A DNA stretch of 64,000 nucleotides. It comes from Prorocentrum cordatum (Eukaryota; Sar; Dinophyceae; Prorocentrales; Prorocentraceae). Within the stretch, counting starts at the first letter, position 1. Each line of letters starts with the position of its first letter. The stretch is taken from assembly GCA_963575745.1 (NCBI GenBank), contig CAUYUJ010001388.1:33501-97500 (forward strand), written 5' to 3'. Shown here in pieces: positions 12,255-22,827 of the stretch. Both the position numbers and the translations under genes were made by a program. A model generated the notes under the pieces. That model did no database searches and was not told the origin of the DNA. It was given only the letters and a program-made list of their open reading frames with translations.

Positions 12255-14112
12255 GCATGCTCCATTGTCGCCGCTGCTGGATCAGATGGCTTCCAGCCGC
12301 AAGCAATGGCCCAACCACATGGCGTGGGCACGGTGTGCCCGGCCGCTATCCCGTGCGCAATGCCCGAATTTAGGTTCACCGCGAGGTGGCATTCTGGACG
12401 CGCCGTCAATGGCGCGGTGGGCGGCCGCGCGGGGCTGTCTACACAGCGGGCCAAGCTCTCCTTCAGATTGTCGTGCATCTCGCTGGTCTGGCGCACTGCG
12501 CTCTCAGGGGGAACACTTTGTTTGGCCACCATGCGGGCGACATTGTCCACGGCGGAGACCGCTCTGGCCTCTCCCGCCGCGCCTGCGACCCGCGGGCGGG
12601 GAGACGGGCCGCGACGCACCGATTCCTCCAACTCGAGAGTCCGGTCTCGCGCAGCTTGCCGGGCCCGCGTGCTCGACGACGCCAGCGGGGCGTCCCGGAT
12701 GCACCCCAGGACGGCATCGGACCCCCATCTTCCGAGGATCTGTATCGCCCGCGTCTCAAGCCCCGCGCCAGCCGAGAGACGCGCGCCTGCGACGCGCAAA
12801 GAATGGCCAGTCCAACGATGTACGCCGTCCGCCCCAGCGCCGCGCAGATGGAGAATGTCCGCCGCCACGGCGATGTGCGCGATCATGGCGTCTCTGGTGC
12901 GCACGTGGCCCTCGCTCGTAGGATCGTGGGAAACAAAGGAAGATCGGCGTCTGGAGCCCCATCCTGGGAGAACCGCAGTGGGAACAATTGCGTCATCGCG
13001 CTAATTTGCGCCAGCATGATGCGGGCTGGACACAACGCCGCGCCCAGAGACTCGCCGCAGCAGCACCCGTGAGACTGGGTTGCGCCGAAGGCGGCCGAGT
13101 CGTTCTTACAGGGCGGCAAACACCGCGATGCAACCAAATCAGCTCCGTCGCCCCAAAAAGCGCACCAAGCAAGCGCGCGTTGTGCTGAGTTCAATGTCCC
13201 GGGCCAACCACCACGCGCCCGCGCGAGGCAGTTCCGTGGACCAACCGGCCCATGCCTGACCCAAGGATCGCCGCTGACCGGCAGGCGCTTGAAGTCAGCG
13301 AAGGTGAACGGCGCGGCCTGGACAGGGGGCCCGAGCCCTCGATTGCACGACCGCGTGGCGTCCTTGAGTACTTGTATCATATTGCCTCTAAGATGGCAGC
13401 CCCGACGCTCGGCCTCCACCCGGTACGTCGATAAGTACATGGATGCCGAACGGTACTTGCCCGCCTTCAGCGTCGCCCCAAGTGCATGCACTTTGGCCGC
13501 TGTGAGGGGCCGCGGTTCCAGACCCCATTGGCGCAGCATTGCCTCGACGGAACGGAGGCGGGCCGCTACCGTTGAGAAGGTGGACGCTGCATAGACGTGT
13601 TAATCCAGACACTGCAAGGCCTGCTCACGGGCAGCGTCAGACTCCAATTGAGGCGTCTCCCCCCTGCCATACGGCGCCCGTGCTGGTGCATCACGGCGCA
13701 GGGGCCGCCACCCAACAGCGGCGGTCATGACGGACTCGGCCGGCGCTGATGGTTGCGACTCTGGTGCGTCGCATGCGCCTGCCCGTCCCCCGCCTGCGAT
13801 CAGCTCGGCTGCTGCCCTCTCTGAACACCACGCCGGCGAAGATGCCGCCGTCGACCCGAACGAAGTTCCCCTCCCTGGCACGCCATGGCCCCTGTGTCGC
13901 TTTAGACCGGCCAGGGCCCTCAAATCTTCGCGTGGGCGCACCTTCCGAAGCATCTCGGGGTGCGTCCCACTTATACCCCCTCCTGCTGAGCCGACTTGTT
14001 GCCTCGCGCATATATTGCGTGCGCCTGCTAAGGCAACGTGCACGCATGCGGAAGATCGAATCGGTCTCAAGCGAATTGCTGGCACTCTGGCGTGTTGCCG
14101 GCACTCCATCAC
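12255..14112 (-). pseudogene. Tyrosine recombinase (Crypton/integrase-like), inactivated
   Basis: Reading 14112 to 12255 on the minus strand gives a tyrosine recombinase in pieces. The N-terminal part ends with an in-frame TAA near 13602. The frame then continues with a helical core-binding region (YAASTFSTVAARLRSVEAML, then LGATLKAGKYRSASMYLSTY) and a Cys-rich block (SHGCCCGESL...CP). The frame changes near 12900, after LPLFPT. The catalytic end then reads GHSLRVAGARLSAGAGLE and ILGRWGSDAVLGCIRDAPL. The H-x-x-R pair (HSLR) is intact, but the position where the nucleophilic Tyr is expected (AVLGYxxxAPL in the family as I know it) is Cys (TGC), one transition from TAC. The in-frame stop, the frameshift and the lost Tyr all indicate a dead gene. 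The family is common in dinoflagellate genomes. Confidence 0.65.
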
Positions 14113-14395
14113 AAAAAAAAAGGAAATTGGGACGAAGGAGCGATGGGAATCCCACCAGCCCTCTGGGCGCAGGTGATTTAGGGAGTTTCCTCGGGGAAGG
14201 GCTTGCCCCTCCCCCTAACCACCCCCCTGGACCTCGACGGGAGGTTCCGCGACGCTTTGGAGCGTCCAAAACGGCATCGGCGACGAAGCCAAAATCATTG
14301 ACTTTACAAGCCCACTTCCCTGATTGAGGCACTTCCTCAGGGCATCGTTTCTGGATGGGCTGGTGGGGCACCGCGACGCGTCTAGAATTGAGACG

Positions 14396-14658
14396 GAAGT
14401 CAAGTTCGCAACTTCGCTGGAATATGAAATAGCAATGGACATGCAACAGATGGGAAGATATGGGAAGCCCCGAGAATCCAACTATGAACGACAGGGCAAG
14501 CCGAATTGGGGAAACGATGAGAAACAAGGCAAGCTATGCCATTGCAGCATGGGGGGGGGGGGGGGAACTTAGGGAGCTACATGGGCATCTTTGGCCAGGA
14601 ATATCTGAGAGAAGCCACGGCGCGGGATAAGGACGGAATGTCTCCCCTATTGCCATGA
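14396..14658. repeat. Direct repeat, right copy (~263 bp)
   Basis: Partner of 11997-12253. It carries a longer G run (14552-14565) and a few substitutions. Together the copies could be terminal repeats of a ~2.66-kb recombinase-bearing element, or two insertions of a dispersed repeat. Confidence 0.8.
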
Positions 14659-15289
14659 GCCAATGGGATAAGGCCGAATTCGGCCCCCGGAAGCTTGGCA
14701 TGGAGGATGAGACCATGTGGCCCCCTCGCCGCCAACGCACTGACAATTGTTACCTGCAACACCTCGTGTTGAATTCGAAGGGGCTGCGCCGCAGCCTCCA
14801 CTCTGCGCGCCCCGAAGGCACTCCCAAAGTGCCTTCGGCGCGCGCGACCGTGCGCGCCGCAGTCTGTTCGGCGCCGCCTTTGCGCGTTGGAACCTTGAGC
14901 ATTTGAAGCGGCCCTCATCCGTTTTGCTGTCGCATGGGGGCCCTCCAACCCATGGCGGGCTTTCGGGGGGCAGCGCGGCCGCGACCGCCGTGGCCCGTGC
15001 CCTTCGCAGCGCCCGCGCCGCCGGGGCCGCGGCCCCTGCCCGGCGCAAGGAGGGGGGAGGGGGCAGACCAGCGCTGGGCGGCCTGGTCGGCGAGCCCCTG
15101 AGCACCGCGCGGCGGGAACGTCCTGCTGCTCGCTGGGCCGACGCGGTCGCCGCCGCAGCAGTCGATGCTGCCGCCGCAGCGCAGCGGCCGCCCCAGCTGC
15201 CGCGCTCACGCGGTGGGGGGACTGCCTCTCCAGCAAGCTGCATTCGTGCCTCGCCGCGCGCAGCGCTCTCGGCGGCGCGCGACTGCCAG

Positions 15290-16040
15290 CGCGCGCCGTG
15301 TGATTTCCGCGCCTGGAACTCGAACACCGGGAGGGTCGACCGCGGCCGTCGGGCGCCTTCGCGACGCGGAAGACGCGGGCGCCCAGGAGCCAGCCGACGA
15401 GCTCGCCCAAATCCGTCATTCGGTGCTCGCCGAGAAACTGCTGGGCCCCAACCTTCAGCGAGACAAGCTCCCACACGCACGAGACCGTTTTGCACCTTCC
15501 CCTCAGGTCCTCGGAGCCCGCAGGCAGGGCGCCGTTGGCCCGCCCCCAGGCGACTCTGAGCGCGCCGTCGGGGAAATGGCCCCTGGCGCCACTTGCCACT
15601 TTGCGCCGTCCGACGCCAAGCCACTGGGCGTGGGCAGTGTGGGTTTGGGACGAGAGCCGTCACGGACTGCAGCCAGCGGTGTCTGGCCAACGACGTGCCC
15701 GGGGGGGGGGGGGGGGGGCGTTGGTGGGCAACCCGGCATGGCCGGGGGGGGGGCGATGGAGGGCAACCCGGCATGGCCGACACCTTCGCGCGCTTGGCGG
15801 CGCTCCTCGCCTCGCGCTGCACTTCGCGCGCGACGGCGGCAAGGTGGGCCCCGGTGCCCGAGACCGCTGCAAAGCGACAGAGGAAACCGTCTCGCACGCC
15901 CCGCGCTGCGGCGAAGAGGCCGCGCAGCGGCAGCGTGCCCGCAGCTAGCTCGTCCGCGCTGATGCCAGGGACGAAGGTCCGCGGGAGCTCGGCCACCCGG
16001 GCGGCCTTCAAAAAAGGCCCCCACCCCGCTTTTGAGGAAC
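15290..16040 (-). pseudogene. Unrecognised minus-strand gene remnant
   Basis: Two protein-like minus-strand stretches in different frames. About 16040-15780 contains RTFVPGISADELAAGTLPL and GVRDGFLCRFAAVSGTG. About 15600-15340 contains GHFPDGALRVAWGRANGALP, CVWELVSLKVGAQQF and MTDLGELVGWLLGARVF. Between them lies a G-run-rich stretch (15700-15780) with a duplicated GGGCAACCCGGCATGGCC unit that interrupts the frame. The family is unknown. The interruption may be an insertion into an exon or part of an intron. Confidence 0.35.
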
Positions 16041-16049
16041 CATGGGGCG

Positions 16050-17082
16050 AATTATTTGTCCGCGGCATCAGGGAAACGTGTCCTGGCGGAAACAGATCCT
16101 GGATTCGGGGGTTTTCCCCAGAAGTGACTTTTCATCGTGGGTCGTTTTTGTACGGTCCCAAGGCCCAGGACGGCCCAAAGAGCCCCAAAGCGGCGAAACA
16201 CTTCCACCCATCCAGGCCCGATTTTTTTCCTCCGAAGCCCTGTTCTTTCTCGGTGATGTTCTCGGAAGGGCGATCCCTTCTGGGAGGCCCCCTTCCTTCC
16301 TAGAAGGCCGCCCCCATCTCGTCCGATCCCCGACAAGAGATCGGGTGTTGCCAGAGGTGACCCAGGCCCAGGGCGGCCCCAGGTTTTCCTGGGAGGCCCA
16401 GATGGCCTCCAGAGCACCCCTCACGATGTCCAGAGGGCCCCTGGGGCTCGAAGACGGGGCGCAACGCTGGGGGCGCCTGAGTGACGGAGGAACAGGGGCC
16501 TCACTCATGATGACACCGACCTTACGCGGTAGCTCACGCAGTGCCGCCAGCGCGGCACACCCCGAGGAAACGAGGGCGCGGATGTCAGCGCAGTCGACCC
16601 CGTTATATTTCGTCGCTCGCCTCTCAGGGTGTCTCTGGAGGTCTCTGGATGTCTCCTGGGATTTCTGGAGGTTCCCGCCGAGGTCACCTCTAGATCGGTC
16701 CAGGAGACTTCTGGAGGCCCCAAAGGTCCAGACCCGAGGGCTGGCCTTTGGGCCAGGATCGCCTCTGGCAACCTCCGAAGGAAGAGGGAGCAGCTCATCG
16801 CAGGCGCGGCGGGCGCCTCAGACGTAGCGCGTCACGCCGTGGCGGCGAATACCTCCAGAAACGTTGAAAACATCCCAAACGACGACGCCGACGACGACGA
16901 CGCCGGCAAGAGTATCGGCGCCACCCTGATGTGTGCTCAATAGACTCAGGCTCGGAGCGAAGCAGGAAGGTGGCGCTTTCCCAACACTTTCCTGCGCCAT
17001 CGCTCTCCTGCCGCACTGGGTATTCATCTCGGTGGCACTGAGAAGAGGGGATCAGCTCGTCACCTGCGCGGGCGGACAGCTC
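16050..17082. other. Non-coding stretch
   Basis: No gene supported. CTGGAGGT/CTCCAGA-type words recur at 16390-16780. The segments 16778-16830 and 17040-17092 are imperfect copies of each other, both reading GAGCAGCTC/GATCAGCTC then CTCAGACGTAG. Confidence 0.4.
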
Positions 17083-17214
17083 AGACGTAGTGGGCCCACA
17101 GCTCCTTGAACGCCGGCCAGTGCTCTAGCGTCTGGCCCTCGGCGGCGAGCAGCGGCTCCAGCGTGGCCGGCAGGTCCGCGACCTCGAGCCCGAGCGGCCC
17201 GAGCGTGGCCCCCC
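17083..17214 (-). CDS. Candidate terminal exon, unknown protein
   Basis: The minus strand from about 17214 to a TGA near 17083 reads ATLGPLGLEVADLPATLEPL then LAAEGQTLEHWPAFKELWAH and ends YV. Composition is strongly protein-like. A pyrimidine-rich CCGCTCAG sits immediately upstream and would serve as a 3' splice site. It may belong with the 17.7-18.3 kb remnant on the same strand. The family is not recognised. Confidence 0.35.
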
Positions 17215-17499
17215 TGAGCGGGCCAAAGGCAATGTAGCTACGCAGATGGCACTTCTACCCCACCACCATGCCTGGGCAGAGGCGAACTGGACCCTACCAT
17301 GGGCGTGCGCACATGGCAAGCACCCGTAGCCCAGGCCAGGAGGGTCAGTGCACCATCTTAAGGGCTTAGGGGCCAGCATTGCCCTGGCCAGGTGTGGCGG
17401 CAGTGGTGACGTGCAAATGCCCTCTGCGGGGTAAACTACCTGCACGATTCGCGCTGCGCGCTTCGCGACAGGCGGTTTTCTTCTCAGCCTCGCGATGCC

Positions 17500-18290
17500 G
17501 CCCTGGACAAGGGCATCTTTGCGGCATAGGACGCGAAGCGCGATCAAATTCACATCCCTGCAGCTGACCCCCGGAATCGTCATATTACCCGTGCCGAAAC
17601 AACTTCACGTCCCTGAAGGTGCCCCCCAGAATCTTCATACTCCCCGTGCCGATAAGGCGCATGAAGTCCCTGGCCGCCCTGGGCGCCCCCCACGGTGAAG
17701 GCTTCATTTCGTAAGCTACTTTTGGTCCTCCGCGCGCCAGGAGGTTGTGATCTGGCTGTTGGGCCTTGCGTTCTCTTTGGTCTGGAGGGCGCCGTTGACT
17801 ATGATCTCCTTGGCGAGCATCCGCTTGTTTATGTCAAATGTGTAGGCCGTGCTGTCCCAAGCATCACCGGCAACCACGCGGTGGATGTACTTCGCCCTGC
17901 ACCCCCCAAGGTCCACCTGTACCCAGGAGTCGGTCGCGTCGTACTCTGTGAACTTCGCCCACGTGACGTTGGCGGTGTGGCCCATCTGCCCGATGTTGAA
18001 CTCTATCCAAGACTTGCCCTGGTCCTCCTTGATCCTTGACCGGATCTTGTTCACCTTGCCGCCCACCCTCGCCCCACCCCTTTCCCAGAATTTGAAGCGG
18101 TAGGGGGCTTCGTAGAACCCCTCCTGCCTCCTGAAAAGGCCGTCTTAGAAACCTCCGATCCCTACTGCAAAGCTCCTTTCCTTTTTGCCGGCAATGCATC
18201 TGCACAGTGCCTTGTTGTACTCAAGGCTCCTTTCCCTCCCAAGTCCGCTAGCCCAGTCGGCGTGCGCGAAAGGCCCTTCGACGCGAGGCT
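17500..18290 (-). pseudogene. Unrecognised gene, interrupted by a stop
   Basis: The minus strand from about 18290 to 17716 reads as one frame: HADWASGLGRERSLEYNKA, AGKKERSFAVGIGGF, then a TAA, then RRQEGFYEAPYRFKFWE, KSWIEFNIGQMGHTANVTW, DSWVQVDLGGCRAKYIH and KRMLAKEIIVNG. The flanks of the TAA read continuously, which suggests a nonsense mutation. The SWVQVDLGG pattern is faintly like a discoidin/F5-8C-type beta-sandwich, but I would not assign it. Downstream (about 17690-17560) are two tandem ~55-bp copies encoding GTGSMKILGGTFRDVKLF and GTGNMTIPGVSCRDVNLI in different frames. Confidence 0.4.
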
Positions 18291-18554
18291 AGCCCAACCC
18301 AAACTGAAGTACGCCAGCCCCCTTTGAATCGTCGTCGTCGCGAAGGAGGTCGAACAATCAAGGGGGATTGAACAATGTCATAATTATGTCGAAGGGAAGC
18401 CCTTTCCCTGTGTCCCTCGCTGGGGGGGGGGGGCGGTCCAGGGGGTGGTCCCAGGATGGGGGGGTGTCCCGGTCCCGGCCCCAGCCCAGGTCCCAGGGCC
18501 CTGGCGCTGGCCCGAACCCCGCTCTGGCCCAGGCCCCGGCCCGCTCCCGAAGAG

Positions 18555-18930
18555 ACAGACGGCTCTCCTCCTCCTCGTCTTCCTCCTCCTCGTCCTTCTC
18601 TTCCTCCTCCTCGTCCTCTTTCTTTTCCTGTTCCTGTCCCTGTTCCTTGTCCTCTTGTTCCTGTTCCTCCTCCTCCTCCTCCTTCCCCTCCTCCTCCTCC
18701 TCCTCCTCTTCCTCCTCCCCCTCCTGTTCCTCTTCCTCTTCCTCTTCTTCCTCCTCCTCCTCCTCCTCCTCGTCCTCCTCCTCTTTCTCCTCCTCCTCCT
18801 CCTTCTCCTCCTCCTCCTCCTCCTCCTTCTCCTCCTCTTCCTCTTTCTCGTTATATTTTTCTTTCTCTTTATCTTTATGTTTCTCTTCCTCCTCCTCCTC
18901 CTCCTTCCCCTCCTCCTCATCCCCCATTCC
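18555..18930. repeat. TCC/CTC pyrimidine tract
   Basis: About 375 bp of CCT/CTC/TTC on the plus strand. Poly-Ser and poly-Glu ORFs over it are artefacts. Confidence 0.95.
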
Positions 18931-19200
18931 ATTTCCTCATAGATAACTCCTCCCTGTCGCACCCCGAGGCCGGTCGAAAGGGCGGGCTGGGCGGTTCGCC
19001 TGAAACGTCCTCGTCATTTATGACCTTGAAGCTAAAGCATTGGCAACAGTTTCACACATTGAAGGCGGGCCGCTTCCAACATGTGGCTCTCGCCTTAGCG
19101 CCGCGCGCATTCGCTTTGATCATCTGGAAGAGCTTCACGGATTGAGGGAGGGTGGTTTTCAAATTGCGGTTCTCGCCTTAACGCCGCGCACATTCCTGCA
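18897..19200. repeat. Duplicated segment, copy 1
   Basis: From the end of the CTC tract through ATAACTCCTCCCTGTCGCAC, GGTCGAAAGGGCGGG and the first 82-bp repeats, this matches 22095-22380 in the same orientation with scattered substitutions. Confidence 0.7.
19043..19200. repeat. ~82-bp repeat family, two copies
   Basis: Two adjacent copies of a unit with the core TTCACRNATTGAGGGCGGG, TTTTCAAAATGTGGTTCTCG and CCTTAGCGCCGCGCACATTC. More copies lie at 21075-21392 and 22223-22415. Confidence 0.75.
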
Positions 19201-19444
19201 AAATGCGTTACCGAGGAACCCCACGTACTTATAGTATGTGTGGCGTGATGATAGCTGAAGTGAAACTTGCGAGAATGATGCTGGTGGCCGTTGCTTCGCC
19301 GATACCGTTGGTGACGCCAGTCAAGGCTTGGGAGCCTGGCGCGCCGTGCGAGCAGACACGAGGACAATGCAGACGAGAAACTGAACGGGCGAGGAGAAGG
19401 GCGTGGAAAGGAAGAGGGAAGGTGGAGGTTGTGCCCCCCCTGCG

Positions 19445-20425
19445 CACCCTCTGATGGTGTGTAACATATGCCGCGCCTGCTATGCCCTGGACGACCGTGA
19501 CGGATAGCGGCCGCGCTCAGAGACCAATCCCTGCGCATCCCTCATGGTGTCGAGCATATGCCACGCCTGCTATGCCCTGGACGACCGTGACTGATAGCGG
19601 CCGCGCTCAGAGACCACCCCCATGCGCGCCCCCTATGGTGTCGAGCATATGCCGCGCCTGCTATGCCCTGGACGACCGTGACGGATAGCGGCCGCGCTCA
19701 AAGACCACCCCCTGCGCACCCCTATGGTGTCGAGCATATGCCACGCCTGCAATGTCCTGCACGACCGTGACGGATAGCGGCCGCGCTCAGAAACCAACCC
19801 TGCGCACCCCTATCGTGTCGAGAGTATGCGACCCCTGCTATGCCCCAGACGACCGTGACTGATAGCGGCCGCGCTCAAAGACCACACCTTGCGCACCCCC
19901 TATGGTGTCGAGGATCTGCCACGCCTGCTATGCCCTGGACGACCGTGACGGATAGCGGCCACGCTCAGAAACCACCCCCTGCGCACCCTCTAGGGTGTGG
20001 AGAATATGTCACGCCTTCGATGCCTTGGACGACCGTGACGGATAGCGGCCGCGCTCAGAAACCAACCCTGCGCACCCCTATCGTGTCGAGAGTATGCGAC
20101 CCCTGCTATGCCCCAGACGACCGTGACTGATAGCGGCCGCGCTCAAAGACCACACCTTGCGCACCCCCTATGGTGTCGAGGATCTGCCACGCCTGCTATG
20201 CCCTGGACGACCGTGACGGATAGCGGCCGCGCTCAGCAACCACCCGCTGCGCACCCCCTAGGGTGTGGAGAATATGCCGCGCCTGCTATGCCTTGGACGA
20301 CCGTGACGGATAGCGGCCGCGCTCAGGGACCACCCGCTGCGCACCCCCTAGGGTGTGGAGAATATGCCGCGCCTGCTATGCCTTGGACGACCGTGACGGA
20401 TAGCGGCCGCGCTCAGGGACCACCC
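19445..20425 (+). repeat. 90-bp tandem satellite, 11 copies
   Basis: The word GACCGTGAC recurs at 19493, 19583, 19674, 19763, 19851, 19941, 20031, 20119, 20209, 20299 and 20389, with spacings of 88-91 bp. Most units carry GATAGCGGCCGCGCTCA, which includes a NotI site. A 268-bp higher-order period is visible: the variant with TATCGTGTCGAGAGTATGCG and GCCCCAGACGACCGTGACTG occurs at about 19810-19860 and again at 20078-20128. Because 90 is divisible by three, parts are open as 30-residue repeats, but stops and phase changes argue against a protein. Confidence 0.95.
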
Positions 20426-20567
20426 CTGCTATCCACTGCGATTCCTACACGTATGCCTTGTACACGGGGTGTCATGTGTATGGGCATGATGCGCGTGCGG
20501 ATATATTTGGACGTGTGTCTCATGTGGGTGCCCAGTATGTGGCGCATACGTCGTATGTGTACCCAGG

Positions 20568-20712
20568 TGTGTGTGTGTGTGTAGATGTGTGATGCAGTGA
20601 ACACGCCAGGCGTGCACTGGCACTGGCGTTGTTGGTGTGTGTGTGTGCGCGTGTGTGTGTGTGTGTGTGTTTCTGTGTGTGTGTGGGTGTGTGTGTGTGC
20701 GTGCGCGCGCGC

Positions 20713-20785
<73 letters not shown>

Positions 20786-20795
20786 CGCGAGTGTG
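20568..20795. repeat. (GT)n tract
   Basis: GT dinucleotide repeat with GC and GA interruptions, purest at 20716-20778. The flanking ~150 bp on each side is GTGCG-rich. Confidence 0.95.
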
Positions 20796-21074
20796 TGCAC
20801 GCGTGCGGCTGCATGCAGATGCGTGTACCATGTGCGTGCCGTGCATGTGTGCACTGGCGTTGCATGGGGTGTGTGTGCGCGCGTGTGCGCGAATGTGTGC
20901 ATGCGTGCGGCTGCATATGGACGCGTGTCTCATGTACGTGTCGTGCATGTGTTGCGCGCGTTTGCGGTGAAAGAGGAAGAAGAGGTGGTGAGGGAGGAGG
21001 GAGGGAGGTGAGGGAGACGCAAGTGGGACGCGGGAGGGAAAAACACCATAATCCCACCAAACATGTGATGACAC

Positions 21075-21392
21075 ATTGGAAGAGGTTCGCGGATTGAGGG
21101 CGAGTTGTTTTCAGCATGTGGGTTCGCCTGAGCGCCGCGCACATTTGATTTAGATATTAGCATGCGCTTCACATATTGAGAGTGGCTCGTTGTCAAAATG
21201 TGGTTCTCGCCTTAGCGCCGCGCACATTCGTTGTAAACATTTGCACAAGCTGAACAGGTTGAGGGCGGGTCCTTTTCAAAATGTGGCTCAAGCCTGAGCG
21301 CCGCGCACATTCGATTGAAACATGTGTATGAGCTTCAGAGATTGAGAGTGGCTCGTTTTCAAAATTTGGCTCTAGCCATAGCGCAGCGCACA
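21075..21392. repeat. ~82-bp repeat family, four copies
   Basis: Copies at about 21075-21150, 21165-21233, 21247-21313 and 21330-21392, each with the GATTGAG...CAAAATGTGG...AGCGCCGCGCACATT core. From 21400 to 22090 I see no gene. Confidence 0.75.
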
Positions 21393-22094
21393 ATTCGTGT
21401 TAAACATTTGCAAGAATTAACTTGTTCTCATGGCTAACGTACCGGTTAATTGTTCTCATGGTTAACTTGTTGAGAGTTCTGAATTGGTCACCGCGCGGTC
21501 ATCGTAGAGCAGGCCGGCCGAACATGGACAAGCAACTTGGAGGATTTCGGCCGTGTGATCGGCTCTCAATAGCGATCTTGATCACTATATGTTTTTCAAA
21601 TGTTCAGAATTTCTGCTGCCATTCCTTTTGAACACGCCATGTGAATGAGCCCCCCCCCCCTTCCTGACGCACGCATTGTTTCACCGTGGCGCGCGCGTGT
21701 ATAGCACGCTGCCGATTGCCACCGCCTGCGCCCTTCATGGGCTCGCCTTCCGGCGCACGGGCTTGACCTTGACCCTGACCTCATGGTTAACGTACTTGAA
21801 ATGGTGTTTTGGGACGATTCAGGACTGACAGCAGTTGCGTTGGTTCGCGGTGCTGAAATCCCAGAATTTATGTTCTGGCACGATTCAGGATCGGCAAGAT
21901 GTAGCAGTCAAGTTAACTCGTGGCATTGAAATCCTGCTGGTGTTTTGGCGCGCTTCAAGATGTTCACACGGTTGTCCCCCAACGGGGCAAATTCCTCAGT
22001 GGCAATGACCCCTTGTAGGGGCCTACGAAGAGGGATCTTGGAGGGAGGATGTACTTCAACATCGTTGATAAGTCTTGGTTTTGCACAGCTTTTC

Positions 22095-22415
22095 TTTTTC
22101 CTCCTCCTCCTCCATTCCTTTTCCATAGAAATAACTCCTCCCTGTCGCACCCCGAAGCCGGTCGAAAGGGCGGGACGGGCGTTCCGCCTGAGACTTCCTC
22201 ATCATTTCTGACCATGAAGATTTAACAACAGTTTCACAAATCGAGGGTGGGTGGTTTACAAAATGTGGTCCTCGCCTTAGCGCCGCGAGCCATTTTCAAA
22301 ACAGTTGCAAACGCTTCACATATTGAGGGTGGGTCATTTTCAAAATCTTGCTATCGCCTAGCCTCCGAGACCATTTGATTCAAACAAGAGCTTCAAGGAT
22401 TGAGGGCGGGCGTTT
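22095..22415. repeat. Duplicated segment, copy 2, with further 82-bp units
   Basis: Same-orientation match to 18897-19200, including the CTCCTCC tail, CTGTCGCACCCCGAAGCC and GAAAGGGCGGG, followed by 82-bp units at about 22223-22295, 22310-22378 and a partial at 22388. The satellite domain 18.9-22.4 kb is therefore bracketed by this duplication. Confidence 0.7.
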
Positions 22416-22470
22416 TTTGAACGTTCGTGAGAACAGAAGGTTTTCACATCGGTCGTAGCTGCGCTCTGCT

Positions 22471-22518
22471 CATTGCTCTCTCTCTCTCTCTCTCTTTCCT
22501 CTCTCTCTCTCTCTCTTG
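22471..22518. repeat. (TC)n tract
   Basis: CT/TC dinucleotides broken once by a TCCT. Confidence 0.9.
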
Positions 22519-22827
22519 TCCTCTTCCTTCTCCGAAATCTGTCTCGCTCAAAGCCCCAGCGAGTCGGGGGCCAAGCTTTCTTGGCGCGGGCAGGCGGCGC
22601 CATGACACGCGCCGTGCCAGGGCCCCCGGCAGCCGGACCCAGGGGCACACTCGGCCGCCGGGGCCCCCGCCCCCGGCGAGGCGGCGGCTCCTGGGAGGAG
22701 CGCGGACCGCTGGAGGGCGGCGGCTCCAGGAAGAGCTATAGCCGCTAGAAAGGTGGCGGCCCGGGAGAAGGGCAGGCCGCCAGAGGCGTCCGCCCTGGCG
22801 AGCCGCCGGAGACGCCGGCGAGGAGCC

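Noticed and set aside
18358-18962. Poly-Glu, poly-Lys/Arg and poly-Ser ORFs
   Set aside because: Artefacts of the TCC/CTC tract.
19840-20584. Repeat protein made of 30-residue units
   Set aside because: The 90-bp satellite keeps phase for a few units only; spacings of 88, 89 and 91 bp break the frame elsewhere and stops occur in other units.
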